A stretch of DNA of 37,138 bases from Oscillospiraceae bacterium. GTDB taxonomy: Bacteria; Bacillota; Clostridia; Oscillospirales; CAG-272. Numbering within the stretch: the stretch's first letter is position 1; every line of letters starts with the position of its first letter. Shown piece by piece: positions 22,653 to 30,994 of this stretch. The notes under the pieces are model-generated. The model worked only from the letters and a program-made list of their open reading frames with translations, had not been told where the DNA came from and searched no databases. The DNA lies in NCBI GenBank assembly GCA_015064885.1, contig SVRJ01000023.1, positions 1 through 37,138 on the forward strand, in the 5' to 3' direction. The position numbers and the translations under genes were made by a program.

Positions 22653-25457
22653 ATGACTAAAAGAATTACAGCGCTTTTTATCGTTGTGGTAATGCTTCTC
22701 GCCATGATACCCGTAAGTGTATCTGCGGCAGATCTCGTTCCCGACAACACTGTAGTGGTAAGCGCATCACTTACCGGGGAAAGCGGAAGTGCGGCCGAGG
22801 TTAAGATCGGTGATAAGACCTACTCGGTAATTATAGGCACAACAGGCTTTGCCAAGGTTCAGGCGGCTCTCGACGCGGTTCCCGCAGGCGGCACGGTATT
22901 GCTCGCGGCAGGTACCTACAGCGAAGGAGTAACCATCAAGAAGGACGTTAATATCCTTGGTCCTAAGGCGGGTATCGACCCTAACGTCAAGGGAACAAAG
23001 CCCACAGACGATTGGACCAGAAACCCCGCAAGAGGAGAGGGTGAAGCAGTCCTTACCACAAGCTGGCATATGGGCATCAATGCAAACACGAAGGAAGTTT
23101 ACGACTGTCACAACATCACGGTTGACGGTATCGCAGTTGGTGCAGGCGGTATGTTCAGATCCAACTTTGGTCAAGAAGGATACATAACCATCAACTACAA
23201 GAATATACTTGTAAGTAACTACAACCAGGGAAGCGGCAACGGCCCCTTCTACTGCACTTCTTATTATCCCGACAAAGCAACAAACCTCTATAAGAGATAT
23301 ATCAATTGCGAGAACATACGTTTCGAAAATCAGGTCGGAACCCCCGGCTTCAACCTCGGAGTTGAATCCTTTAGTGCAAAGGGTATCTATTTCGACGCTA
23401 AATCCACGGGTAAGATGTTCGCTCTTATCGCAGTAAGCGACACCTCCAAGACAAAGGATGCGGTAAATATTACTGTTACCGATTCTATGTTCAGACAGAA
23501 GACAAACCAGGTCCTCAACTGCAAGCTTACAGAGGACGCTCAGTACCAATTCAATGCAGGCATCGGCCAGAGAGAAAAAATAACTGTTACCATCTCGGGT
23601 AATGTGTTTGCAAACAACGACTCCGGTGTTGCTTCCAACAATAATATTATTGTTCCTCAGATCAAAACAGATAACGTTTACTTTGTTATCAAGGACAATA
23701 TATTTGTTCAGGAAGGAAAGGTTTCGGATAACTTTATCGCTATCCACGGTGCTACCGGCGCTCTTGCTCTCGGTGAAAAGTTCACGGTAACGGGCAACAG
23801 ATTCGTGAATATTCCCACGGCACTCTCTATGGGTAATTCCACTACGGCATTTGATCTTTCCGGTAACTATTTCGCACTCGACGGTCAGAAGCCCCAGAAG
23901 CCCGTAGTAGTGGGACTTGAAAAATCAGAATGGTGGTATCTCGATTACGATATGAAAACATCAAGTGAAAACATTGAGCAGAAGGTAGATGCTACGTTTG
24001 TGGCAGGTACGGTAGATCAGAATGCCAAGACATACAAGGACTCCGTAGCTACAGATACCTATAAGTTCGAAATAAAGACAGAGCTTTACAACACTCTTGA
24101 GGTCTTCGCAGATAAGGAGCTTACAAAGCCTCTCTCAAGCGAAATAAAGCTCACAGCAGAAACGACAACCGTTTACCTTAAGGTATCCTCCAGTAAGGGT
24201 ACTGTAAGCACAGTATATACGGCTACTATAACAACGTCCAAGCCCGATAAGCTTTCGCTTAACCTTGCGACAGACGTACGCTTCTTCGGAAGAACATACG
24301 TTGAGGATAACGTATACTTCTTCAACTGGTCTTCTTCCGGATTCACATTCTCCTTCAAGGGAACAGGTGCTAAGGCTACTATCGTCTCCAACGCTCCCGG
24401 AGGAGGAAACACCGGCTACATCAAGATCTATATAGACGGCGTTGAGCAGCCTGACGTTGCTCTTACAAAGGCAACTCAGGAGATCGTTCTTGCTTCCGGT
24501 CTCGATGCAAGCAAGGAGCACACAATAAAGGTAGTTAAGAGAACAAATGCACGTTCTTCCTCTGCAGGCGTATCGAGCATCACTCTTACAGACGGTGAAA
24601 AGCTCGCTCCCACACCTGCTTCCAGCAGACTTATTGAATTTATCGGTGACTCTATCACTGTAGGCTACGCAACGGTTGCAGGCACAAGCACAACCTGGAG
24701 TACAGCAACAGAAGACTCTACAAAGACGTATTCCGAGCAGATAGCAAACGCTTTCGGAGCTGATTACATGGTAACGGCTATCTCGGGACGCGGTGTCGTA
24801 AGAAACACAGGCGGTGACACTGATAAGCTTCTCCCCGCTATTTATCCGTATATCGACCAGTACAACCTCCCCGGCGTTAAGTATGATTTCAAGGTACAGC
24901 CCGACGTTATCATTATCAACCTTGGAACAAACGACGCGAGCAGCAACAACTCCTCGCTTACAGCCGCTGAGTTCAAGACGGGTCTTAAGGCATTCCTTAA
25001 GGACGTAAGAAAGTACAATCCCAATGCGGAGATCATCTATGCTTACGGTCTTATGACATCAAAGTTCTTCACAGATATGAGAGACGTTGTTGACGAGCTC
25101 AAGACAGAGGGCGACGGACACATCTCCTTCCTCAAGCTTCCCGCATGCCAGTCTAACGAAAAGCAGATCGGTCACCCGACCGCAGAGGCTTACGTAAGCC
25201 GCGGCGAAATGCTCATCACAAAGATCGAGCAGCTCATGGGCTGGAAGGCAGGAGAAGATGCACCCGTTGTTACAACTCCCGCTGAAACAACAACGGTAGC
25301 TCCCGTAGAGACAACAACAGAGGCTCCCGCTACAACTCCTTCCGAAACTCAGAAGGAAGAAAAGGGATGCGGATCTGTAGTAGCTGCTCCCGCAGTTGCT
25401 GCAGTTGCTGCAGCTGCAGTTATCGTCTCTAAGAAGAAGAGAAAAGAAAACGATTAA
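22653..25457 (+). CDS. Secreted beta-helix / CE2 carbohydrate esterase with C-terminal anchor-like tail
   Basis: AAAGGAGG precedes the start, and a clear signal peptide (hydrophobic ~8-20, cleavage near VSAADL) begins this 934-residue product. Residues ~60-430 look like a right-handed beta-helix (FAKVQAALDAVPAGGTVLLA, then repeated 'ITVTxxxF' rungs). Residues ~435-535 look like a cadherin-like beta sandwich. Residues ~540-655 match the N-terminal jelly roll of CE2 enzymes, and ~660-860 an SGNH esterase: IEFIGDSITVGY with Ser667, INLGTNDAS with Asn760, and QIGHPTAEAY with His841. A Thr/Pro/Glu linker (~870-900) leads to KGCGS (Cys906), a short Ala/Val hydrophobic stretch and SKKKRKEND. The expected role is deacetylation of plant polysaccharides while bound at the cell surface. 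The combined beta-helix plus CE2 layout is uncommon as far as I know. Confidence 0.85.
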   Translation: MTKRITALFIVVVMLLAMIPVSVSAADLVPDNTVVVSASLTGESGSAAEVKIGDKTYSVIIGTTGFAKVQAALDAVPAGGTVLLAAGTYSEGVTIKKDVNILGPKAGIDPNVKGTKPTDDWTRNPARGEGEAVLTTSWHMGINANTKEVYDCHNITVDGIAVGAGGMFRSNFGQEGYITINYKNILVSNYNQGSGNGPFYCTSYYPDKATNLYKRYINCENIRFENQVGTPGFNLGVESFSAKGIYFDAKSTGKMFALIAVSDTSKTKDAVNITVTDSMFRQKTNQVLNCKLTEDAQYQFNAGIGQREKITVTISGNVFANNDSGVASNNNIIVPQIKTDNVYFVIKDNIFVQEGKVSDNFIAIHGATGALALGEKFTVTGNRFVNIPTALSMGNSTTAFDLSGNYFALDGQKPQKPVVVGLEKSEWWYLDYDMKTSSENIEQKVDATFVAGTVDQNAKTYKDSVATDTYKFEIKTELYNTLEVFADKELTKPLSSEIKLTAETTTVYLKVSSSKGTVSTVYTATITTSKPDKLSLNLATDVRFFGRTYVEDNVYFFNWSSSGFTFSFKGTGAKATIVSNAPGGGNTGYIKIYIDGVEQPDVALTKATQEIVLASGLDASKEHTIKVVKRTNARSSSAGVSSITLTDGEKLAPTPASSRLIEFIGDSITVGYATVAGTSTTWSTATEDSTKTYSEQIANAFGADYMVTAISGRGVVRNTGGDTDKLLPAIYPYIDQYNLPGVKYDFKVQPDVIIINLGTNDASSNNSSLTAAEFKTGLKAFLKDVRKYNPNAEIIYAYGLMTSKFFTDMRDVVDELKTEGDGHISFLKLPACQSNEKQIGHPTAEAYVSRGEMLITKIEQLMGWKAGEDAPVVTTPAETTTVAPVETTTEAPATTPSETQKEEKGCGSVVAAPAVAAVAAAAVIVSKKKRKEND

Positions 25458-25482
25458 TTAAGATATTCGCTACATCTAATAT

Positions 25483-25516
25483 GCCCGCTTCCCGAAAGGG
25501 GGGGCGGGCTTTTTTT
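25483..25516 (+). terminator. Intrinsic terminator after the CE2 gene
   Basis: GCCCGC(TTCCC) pairs with (GGG)GCGGGC ending at 25509, followed by seven Ts. Confidence 0.88.
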
Positions 25517-25613
25517 ACCCTCCGGGTAAAGATACACGTACCGCGCAAGGCCATTTTTAAATGGACTTGCTTATATAATAAAAGCCTCATTGCCCACAGC
25601 GGCATTATCAGAC

Positions 25614-25782
25614 TGTGAGGTGTAACGGTAAAGCCGCCCTTCCTCTTATCTCTCAGCCACACGGCGCGCCGCCCGCCTGCTCGTCGCTTCGCTCCGAGCC
25701 TTCGGAAAAGCGCACGCGCTTTTCCGTCGCCGCCTTCGGCGGCGGGCGGGCGCTTTCCCTTCGGGAAAGAAGATACCTCACA
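25614..25782. repeat. Nested palindromic element, possible structured RNA or MITE-like repeat
   Basis: An 8-bp perfect outer stem encloses nested GC-rich stems over about 170 bases. The composition is sharply GC-rich against AT-rich flanks. No gene, tRNA or known riboswitch was recognised. A mobile palindromic repeat is the simplest reading. Confidence 0.45.
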
Positions 25783-25907
25783 CCAAAAGAAACCGCTTAT
25801 TGACCTTACAGAGCCTGTGCCCGTTTTTTTCTCCGTCACCCTGCACAAAGAAAAAGGAATATTTTTGTGCACTCATACAAATGTGAGGAAAATCTACAAA
25901 TTTACAC

Positions 25908-25936
25908 TTGACATTTTTTTACGCATATGATATAAT
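25908..25936 (+). promoter_or_regulatory. Consensus sigma-A promoter of the AT-rich lipoprotein gene
   Basis: TTGACA (25908-25913), 17-base spacer, TATAAT (25931-25936). Confidence 0.9.
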
Positions 25937-26019
25937 TAAAGTGGAAAACGGCAGATGCGTTTCCGGATACCCCTCACGGAATGACGAGAGATGACCACCG
26001 CAAAAAAAGGAGTTTTGAT

Positions 26020-26478
26020 ATGGTTAGAAAAAGAATTATAATTTTAGGCTTGATTTTTGTTATGCTTTTGCCGTCATGTAATAATAAGTCTTCAGTTATA
26101 GTAAACGTAGGAATGACAGGAGAGGAAATTGACGCTCTAAGTGAAGAATATACTACTGTTAATTATCAGTCTTATTATTTTATAACCGATGGAAAGAAAA
26201 TCGTAGTTGCACTATATAATTACCACACGGATTCGGTTGAGGAAGTAAAAGAGTATAATTATCGGAAAACAACTAAAAACAACGCCTATTTTATAAGAGA
26301 GGGCATGGATGTTTTTGATGTTGTAAGACTGCTTGGTATGCCTAAAGATTCGGAAACTTCAGGGATAATTTCACTCCCGTTCTATTTATCCGATAATACT
26401 AAAGTTACTGTTTGTTGGACTATTGAGAATGATCTTTCAATGCGGGTATTCGAGTTTTCAATTGACTCTTTAGATTGA
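26020..26478 (+). CDS. Small lipoprotein, function unknown
   Basis: The start at 26020 is chosen because AAGGAG lies 8 bases before it; the ATG at 25981 has none. The 152-residue product has a lipoprotein signal peptide ending in LLPSC (Cys18 or so) and should be membrane-anchored outside. The mature part has a VGMTGEEIDALSEEYTTVNY segment and then REGMDVFDVVRLLGMPKDS, a pattern like the SmpA/BamE or 'G-M/T-x-x-x-V-x-x-LG-x-P' lipoproteins, in which two strands follow a short helix pair. The resemblance is only suggestive. The DNA is AT-rich compared with its neighbours, as is the gene that follows. Confidence 0.7.
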   Translation: MVRKRIIILGLIFVMLLPSCNNKSSVIVNVGMTGEEIDALSEEYTTVNYQSYYFITDGKKIVVALYNYHTDSVEEVKEYNYRKTTKNNAYFIREGMDVFDVVRLLGMPKDSETSGIISLPFYLSDNTKVTVCWTIENDLSMRVFEFSIDSLD

Positions 26479-26502
26479 AAGCAACCGTTACATACAGCAA
26501 AA

Positions 26503-26519
26503 TGTTCGGCAACCGAACA
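26503..26519. repeat. Small hairpin between the two AT-rich genes
   Basis: TGTTCGG pairs with CCGAACA across CAA. There is no T run on the + strand, so termination would be weak. Confidence 0.45.
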
Positions 26520-26542
26520 CAGCTTGTACACATAACACGTAT

Positions 26543-26571
26543 TTGATGGCCGAAGCATCTCAATGTATAAT
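26543..26571 (+). promoter_or_regulatory. Sigma-A promoter of the 26619 gene
   Basis: TTGATG (26543-26548), 17-base spacer, TATAAT (26566-26571). Confidence 0.7.
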
Positions 26572-26618
26572 TGGATATGATAAATATTACACAAGCGATA
26601 AAATTGTGAGGTAACATT

Positions 26619-27404
26619 ATGAGATTATGGAATAGCTTATTAATGCAATTTGATTATTTTAAAAAATTATACGGAACAAAGAAAATACTGATCGGTTGTT
26701 CAGCCATATTACTTGCTATTCTCGTTACGGTGAACATCATTTTAGCCGTGTTACCGATGCCTGAAAATAAAGCTTTTATAGATTTTGCTCATAACAACGG
26801 GCTTCAGGTAGACGGCAGAAAAGTGCTTTGGTGTGATATGTGGGTCGAATCCGGCTATTTTACTACCAATGAAGATTACTACAATAATATGTCATCGTAC
26901 AAGTTCTATCAATTTTACAACGAAAAATATTTTTCTAATGATATTATCAACTATTATAAATTGATAGGGAACGATCCTATAAATAATTCCGATGTTCTGA
27001 ATGAAGCGATCGAACTGAATAAAAAGATAAACAAAAAGATCATAGACGCCGATTTGCTTGAAATACGCTGTTATGTGTATCTTAAAGAATCGGTAAGCGT
27101 TGAAGAAGCTGAAAAAATCGTAGAGAAACGTTCTCATTTCGAGGAATATTTCAACTTATACGAAGGCGATGAAGTCTCCATAATAGCTATGATCGCATGG
27201 GACAGCGAAGCTGTAAAGGCATTGCAAGAAGATGACCGTGTTTATTTTGTAGATACAACCACAGATCCATTCCATTATGGATATAAAGGAAAATTCGGTT
27301 CACAGAGATTTGCGACTACATCAAACAACGCAGCTAAGACGTTTGATGAAACAATAATATGCAGAGGTATAGATTTTAAAAAAATATCATCTCCTACCCA
27401 ATAG
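26619..27404 (+). CDS. Single-pass membrane protein, function unknown
   Basis: GAGGT lies 8 bases before the ATG. The 261 residues begin with a basic, aromatic N-terminus, one transmembrane segment (~26-47, ILIGCSAILLAILVTVNIILAVLP) and an extracytoplasmic domain rich in Asn, Lys and Tyr. No family was recognised; the stretch LLEIRCYVYLKESVSVEEAEKIVE (split over residues ~145-168) looks like an alpha/beta module. The DNA is AT-rich like the lipoprotein gene before it. Own promoter. A hairpin follows. This pair may be a recent acquisition. Confidence 0.7.
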   Translation: MRLWNSLLMQFDYFKKLYGTKKILIGCSAILLAILVTVNIILAVLPMPENKAFIDFAHNNGLQVDGRKVLWCDMWVESGYFTTNEDYYNNMSSYKFYQFYNEKYFSNDIINYYKLIGNDPINNSDVLNEAIELNKKINKKIIDADLLEIRCYVYLKESVSVEEAEKIVEKRSHFEEYFNLYEGDEVSIIAMIAWDSEAVKALQEDDRVYFVDTTTDPFHYGYKGKFGSQRFATTSNNAAKTFDETIICRGIDFKKISSPTQ

Positions 27405-27419
27405 GATATGGTATGAGAT

Positions 27420-27442
27420 GCCCCACCTCACCGAGGTGGGGC
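27420..27442. terminator. Perfect GC-rich hairpin after the AT-rich pair
   Basis: GCCCCACCTC (27420-27429) pairs with GAGGTGGGGC (27433-27442) across ACC. There is no T run, so it may be a repeat rather than a terminator; it resembles the hairpin at 1879-1898. Confidence 0.5.
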
Positions 27443-27483
27443 GGGTATAGTGAATGATTTATTACATAAGCTGATTTCTGCAC

Positions 27484-27514
27484 AAGGAAAGAGCCACCCG
27501 AAGTGGGTGGCTCT
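27484..27514 (-). terminator. Intrinsic terminator of the epimerase/oxidoreductase operon
   Basis: AGAGCCACCC (27490-27499) pairs perfectly with GGGTGGCTCT (27505-27514). On the - strand it is followed by TTTCC after the stem. Confidence 0.8.
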
Positions 27515-27533
27515 GAATCTTTTAGTGCGAAAT

Positions 27534-28712
27534 TTATATTTCGGGGATGACTACTTCAACCTCGTGACCGCATGCGGCACTGCGTGCAATTCCGTCGATA
27601 ACAGCCTGGTTGTATATTATCTGCTTCGAAGGAACGGGAGGAGGTGTGCCGTCTCTTACTGCATCGAGGAAGGTGCGTACCTTGTATTCGAAGAGTGTCT
27701 TCTTGGTCTTGCGAAGAGGAATCTCCACCTCGAGCTGCTCACCGCACTGCTCGTAGTAGAGCTTCATCGGGCCGCCGAGAGAACCGTTCCAGCATTCTGT
27801 GGAGGGAAGGCGGAGGCCGCCCTTTGTTCCGAGAATTATCGTATCACCCGGGGTGTCTATATTCATTGCCCAGGAGATGCGGAAGTCGAGCACCATTCCG
27901 TTTTCATAGCGGATAAAGCCGGCTCCGAAATCGTCAACCTCAAATTTGTCGGCATATTCGGGATGTCCGAGCTGCTGATATCTTACGTAGTTCGGGTCCT
28001 TTCCGAAGAATGCGGAGGTGTATCCCGTAACTGTGACAGGCTTCGGGTGTCCGAGGGCATTCATAAGCATATCTATCGAATAGCATCCGATATCTGCAAG
28101 GGCACCGAGTCCTGCAGTCTCGTCCTCGATAAACGAGGTTCCTCTGTTTACGGGAATTCCGCGTCTGCGTCCGCCGCCCGTCTGAATGTAATAGATGTCT
28201 CCGAGAACACCGCTTTCGACTATTCTCCTTAGCATCTTCATGTTTTCATCGAATCTGGGCTGGAAGCCGATAGTGAGGCAGGTGCCCGTCTCTTTTTCGA
28301 CCTTCATTATTTCGACAGCCTCGTCAAGAGTTACCGTGAAGGGCTTTTCAAGAAGGACGCCTATCCCCTTGCGGAGCGCGAGTATGGTCGGGTCCTTATG
28401 CTGGCGGTTGTAGGTACATACGCTTACAGCATCGAGCTTCAGGGAATCGTCCTCGAGCATTTCCTTGTGTGAGGGGTAATCTGTTTTAGCATCTGTTATG
28501 CCGTACTTCTCCATGAACGCTTTAGCCTTGCCGGGTACGAGGTCGCAGCCTGCAACTATTTCAACGTCCGGCTGAAGAAGATACGCTTTTATATGAGAAT
28601 TTGCGATTCCGCCGCATCCGATTATACCGACTCTCATCTTTCTTGAAGAGGAGACCTTTTCTTCGGTTTGGTCAAATTTGAATGCGTCGAGTATTGCGCT
28701 GTCGTTTGCCAT
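27534..28712 (-). CDS. Gfo/Idh/MocA-family oxidoreductase (copy 2)
   Basis: The ATG at complement 28712 is chosen (AAAGGAG 9 bases before it), giving 392 residues, the same length as the adjacent paralog. The N-terminal Rossmann motif is VGIIGCGGIANSH, followed by the EKP motif in LLEKPFTVTLDEAVE and the C-terminal beta-sheet domain with ALADIGCYSIDM, where Gly-Cys-Tyr replaces the usual Gly-x-His found in many members. By eye it is roughly two thirds to three quarters identical to the gene at 28822-30000, so the two are a tandem duplication. Family members oxidise or reduce sugars and inositols with NAD(P). The exact substrate is not deducible. Confidence 0.9.
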   Translation of the reverse strand: MANDSAILDAFKFDQTEEKVSSSRKMRVGIIGCGGIANSHIKAYLLQPDVEIVAGCDLVPGKAKAFMEKYGITDAKTDYPSHKEMLEDDSLKLDAVSVCTYNRQHKDPTILALRKGIGVLLEKPFTVTLDEAVEIMKVEKETGTCLTIGFQPRFDENMKMLRRIVESGVLGDIYYIQTGGGRRRGIPVNRGTSFIEDETAGLGALADIGCYSIDMLMNALGHPKPVTVTGYTSAFFGKDPNYVRYQQLGHPEYADKFEVDDFGAGFIRYENGMVLDFRISWAMNIDTPGDTIILGTKGGLRLPSTECWNGSLGGPMKLYYEQCGEQLEVEIPLRKTKKTLFEYKVRTFLDAVRDGTPPPVPSKQIIYNQAVIDGIARSAACGHEVEVVIPEI

Positions 28713-28752
28713 AGCTTGTTTCTCCTTTGAATTTAGGGATATCTGCAAAAGC

Positions 28753-28778
28753 AGCCGCCGTCTTTACAGATGGCGGCT
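28753..28778 (-). terminator. Intercistronic hairpin between the two oxidoreductase genes
   Basis: AGCCGCCGTCT (28753-28763) pairs with AGATGGCGGCT (28768-28778; one G-T pair). On the - strand GCTTTTGC follows, so it could partly terminate or stabilise the upstream message. Confidence 0.55.
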
Positions 28779-28821
28779 CCTTTTTAGGTGATATTAAAGC
28801 AGGGAAGAGCCCTATGCTTTT

Positions 28822-30000
28822 TTATACCTCGGGAATAACGATCTCAACCTCGTGACCGCACTCAGCACTCTTTGCAATACCGTCGATAATAGCCTGATTG
28901 TAAAGGATCTGGCTGGAGGGAACGGGAGCGGGAGTACCGTTCTTGCAAGCGTCAAGGAACGTACGGATCTTAAGGTCGAAGAGACCTTCCTTCATCTTGA
29001 TTACGGGGATCTCGGTTTCAACCTGCTGACCGCAAACCTCGTGGTAGATCTTCATTGCGCCGCCGACAGAACCGTTCCAGCACTCTGTGGAAGGAATGCG
29101 GAGACCGCCCTTTGTACCGAGGATGATAGTATCACCCGGGGTGTCCATATTCATAGCCCAAGCTATACGGAAGTCGAGAATGATACCGCCCTCGAGTCTT
29201 ACGAAAGCAGCTGCAAAGTCGTCAACTCCGAAGAGCTTTGCGTATTCAGCTCTCTTGTCAGCTCTGTAGCCCGAGTAATCGGGAGATGTGCCGAAGAAAT
29301 TGGACTTGTAACCGGAAACCGTGAGAGGCTTCGGATAGCCGATAGCGTTGAGAACCATATCGAGAGAGTAGCATCCGATGTCACCGAGAGCACCGAGACC
29401 TGCTGTCTTGTCTTCGATAAAGGTCGTTCCGAAGGGGGTGGGGATACCGCGTCTGCGTCCGCCGCCTGTCTGGATGTAGTAGATGTCACCGAGCTCGCCG
29501 GAATCAACGATCTTCTTGATCATCTTCATGTTTTCGTCAAGTCTGGGCTGGAATCCGATAGAGAGAACCTTTCCGCTTGCCTTCTCTGCCTTCATAACCT
29601 CAACTGCCTCGTCGAGAGTAACTGTGAAGGGCTTTTCGAGAAGAACGTTAACGCCCTTGTTAAGAGCATAGATAGCGGGCTCAGCATGCTGACGATTGTA
29701 GGTACAAATGCTTACAGCATCGAGAGCGAGGCTCTCGTCATCGAGCATTTCCTTGTGAGAAGCGTAGTCTGTCTTAACGCCCTCAACACCGTGCTTTTCA
29801 AAGAATGCCTTAGCCTTGCCGGGAACGAGGTCTGCACCTGCAACGATCTCAACGTCGGGCTGTGCGAGGTAGGACTTAATGTGTGCGTCTGCTATCCAAC
29901 CGCATCCGATTATACCGACACGCATCTTCTTGTTTGTGTCAACAGAAACAGTTTCCTGCGCTGTGAAGGTGTTAAGACCTTCCATAGATTTGTCTGCCAT
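28822..30000 (-). CDS. Gfo/Idh/MocA-family oxidoreductase (copy 1)
   Basis: The 392-residue product starts at ATG complement 30000, with GGAGG shortly upstream. Motifs: MRVGIIGCGWIADAHIKSYL (~25-44, NAD(P)-binding), LLEKPFTVTLDEAVEVMKAE (~120), then ETGGGRRRGIP-like YIQTGGGRRRGIP and ALGDIGCYSLDM. It belongs to the same family as the next gene and was probably the template or product of duplication. It follows the sugar isomerase/epimerase by 46 bases, consistent with a two-step conversion of a sugar or inositol derivative. The codon choices look well adapted, suggesting good expression, though this is an impression rather than a calculation. Confidence 0.92.
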   Translation of the reverse strand: MADKSMEGLNTFTAQETVSVDTNKKMRVGIIGCGWIADAHIKSYLAQPDVEIVAGADLVPGKAKAFFEKHGVEGVKTDYASHKEMLDDESLALDAVSICTYNRQHAEPAIYALNKGVNVLLEKPFTVTLDEAVEVMKAEKASGKVLSIGFQPRLDENMKMIKKIVDSGELGDIYYIQTGGGRRRGIPTPFGTTFIEDKTAGLGALGDIGCYSLDMVLNAIGYPKPLTVSGYKSNFFGTSPDYSGYRADKRAEYAKLFGVDDFAAAFVRLEGGIILDFRIAWAMNMDTPGDTIILGTKGGLRIPSTECWNGSVGGAMKIYHEVCGQQVETEIPVIKMKEGLFDLKIRTFLDACKNGTPAPVPSSQILYNQAIIDGIAKSAECGHEVEIVIPEV

Positions 30001-30046
30001 GATTTAATCCTCCAAAATAATAAATATATATGTAGAGATAAAAAGA

Positions 30047-30862
30047 TTACTTGTTTATCGTCTTTACGTATTCGATGCTCTTTTCGATAGATTCCATAGG
30101 AGTAAGTCCCATGCTGGGCTTATCCTGCTCAACAACTATCCACTCTGTGCCTGCATCCTTTGCAGCTTCGAGAATAGCGGGGAAGTTCTGAAGGCCTGCG
30201 CCTACCGGTCTGAACTCAAATCCGCTGGGACGTGTGGGAGCCTTTTTGTCTATACCGATGAGCTCGTACATATCGTCTGACTTTTCACCGAAGAAGTCCT
30301 TGAGGTGAACAACGGGAGCGCGTCCTGCGAACTTTCTGACGTAATCTGCGGGAACCTCACCGCCTACGTTTACCCAACAGGTGTCGAGCTCTGTCTTGAG
30401 AAGATCCTCGGGGATCGTATCGTAAAGTATCTCAAGAGCATACTTGCCGTCGAGCTTCATGAATTCGAAGTCGTGGTTGTGATAAAGCATCTGGAGACCG
30501 AGAGACTTTGCTACCTTGCAGATGATGCGGATGAATTCTACAACGTATTCAAAGTTCGGGTGGTCGGGTCTGTGCTCGGGAACAAGATAGGGAACCGCAA
30601 CGTACTTGCAGCCTATTTCAGCGTACTGAGAGAGAACGCCTACGGGATCCTTGAGCATATCGATGAAGGGAACGTGAGCGGAAACGGGAACGAGACCGAT
30701 CTCAGCACACATTGCCTTGATGTCAGCGGGAGAATTGCCGTAAAGTCCTGCAAATTCTACACCGTCATAACCCATCTTTTTTATTTTTTCAAGAGTAAGA
30801 CGCAGGTCAGCGGAAGCGTCGTCACGTACCGAATAAACCTGTACAGCTACCGGGAAAGCCAT
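30047..30862 (-). CDS. Sugar phosphate isomerase/epimerase (TIM-barrel, IolE/xylose isomerase-like)
   Basis: GGAGG lies 8 bases before ATG complement 30862; a longer reading from 30916 is rejected because it runs over the promoter region. The 271-residue TIM-barrel protein has the AP endonuclease 2 family layout: VQVYSVRDDA (8-17), KMGYDGVEFAGLYG (~32-45), HVPFIDML, LYHNHDFEF (metal ligand region), TELDTCWVNVGG (~170-180) and VVHLKDFFGE (~195-204). Such enzymes epimerise or isomerise sugars, often with a divalent metal. It is the first gene of the operon with two Gfo/Idh/MocA enzymes, matching inositol-like or keto-sugar catabolic cassettes. Substrate unknown. Confidence 0.88.
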   Translation of the reverse strand: MAFPVAVQVYSVRDDASADLRLTLEKIKKMGYDGVEFAGLYGNSPADIKAMCAEIGLVPVSAHVPFIDMLKDPVGVLSQYAEIGCKYVAVPYLVPEHRPDHPNFEYVVEFIRIICKVAKSLGLQMLYHNHDFEFMKLDGKYALEILYDTIPEDLLKTELDTCWVNVGGEVPADYVRKFAGRAPVVHLKDFFGEKSDDMYELIGIDKKAPTRPSGFEFRPVGAGLQNFPAILEAAKDAGTEWIVVEQDKPSMGLTPMESIEKSIEYVKTINK

Positions 30863-30918
30863 TTTAATTACCTCCGTAAAATGATTTTTCAAACTTGGAT
30901 AACAATATCCTAACAATA

Positions 30919-30947
30919 ATTATAACCTTATTCAATATTCATTGCAA
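30919..30947 (-). promoter_or_regulatory. Sigma-A promoter of the epimerase operon
   Basis: TTGCAA (complement of 30942-30947), 17-base spacer, TATAAT (complement of 30919-30924). The -35 is one base short of consensus at two positions. Confidence 0.75.
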
Positions 30948-30994
30948 GTCATTATCAGCTAAAAAGAGGACAAATGTTGTCATATACGCAAACC

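Larger units (their letters stand above)
25458..26019. other. 562-base intergenic region, dense in hairpins
   Basis: No gene is supported. After the terminator there are several strong inverted repeats: TTTACCC/GGGTAAA (25514-25530), an 8-bp outer pair TGTGAGGT (25614-25621) with ACCTCACA (25775-25782), a GC-rich pair (25663-25677 with 25738-25753), a perfect 11-bp stem (25703-25713 with 25716-25726) and CTTTCCC/GGGAAAG (25753-25769). The promoter of the next gene follows at 25908. Confidence 0.75.

Noticed and set aside
22767-23747. Leftward open frame (326 residues) inside the beta-helix/CE2 gene
   Set aside because: Antisense shadow of a gene with clear signal peptide, promoter and domains.
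25614-25782. Known riboswitch or tRNA
   Set aside because: The nested stems match no riboswitch or tRNA layout that I know, and no gene follows at riboswitch distance; kept only as a palindromic repeat.
25429-25872. Leftward open frame rich in Arg, Ala and Gly
   Set aside because: It crosses the CE2 terminator and the GC-rich palindromes; the Arg/Gly-rich product is a by-product of composition.
28852-30090. Long rightward open frame (412 residues) opposite the Gfo/Idh/MocA gene
   Set aside because: It is the complement of a strongly conserved oxidoreductase gene, has no ribosome site and gives a Ser/Leu/Val-rich product without motifs; the codon bias of the real gene keeps the antisense frame open.
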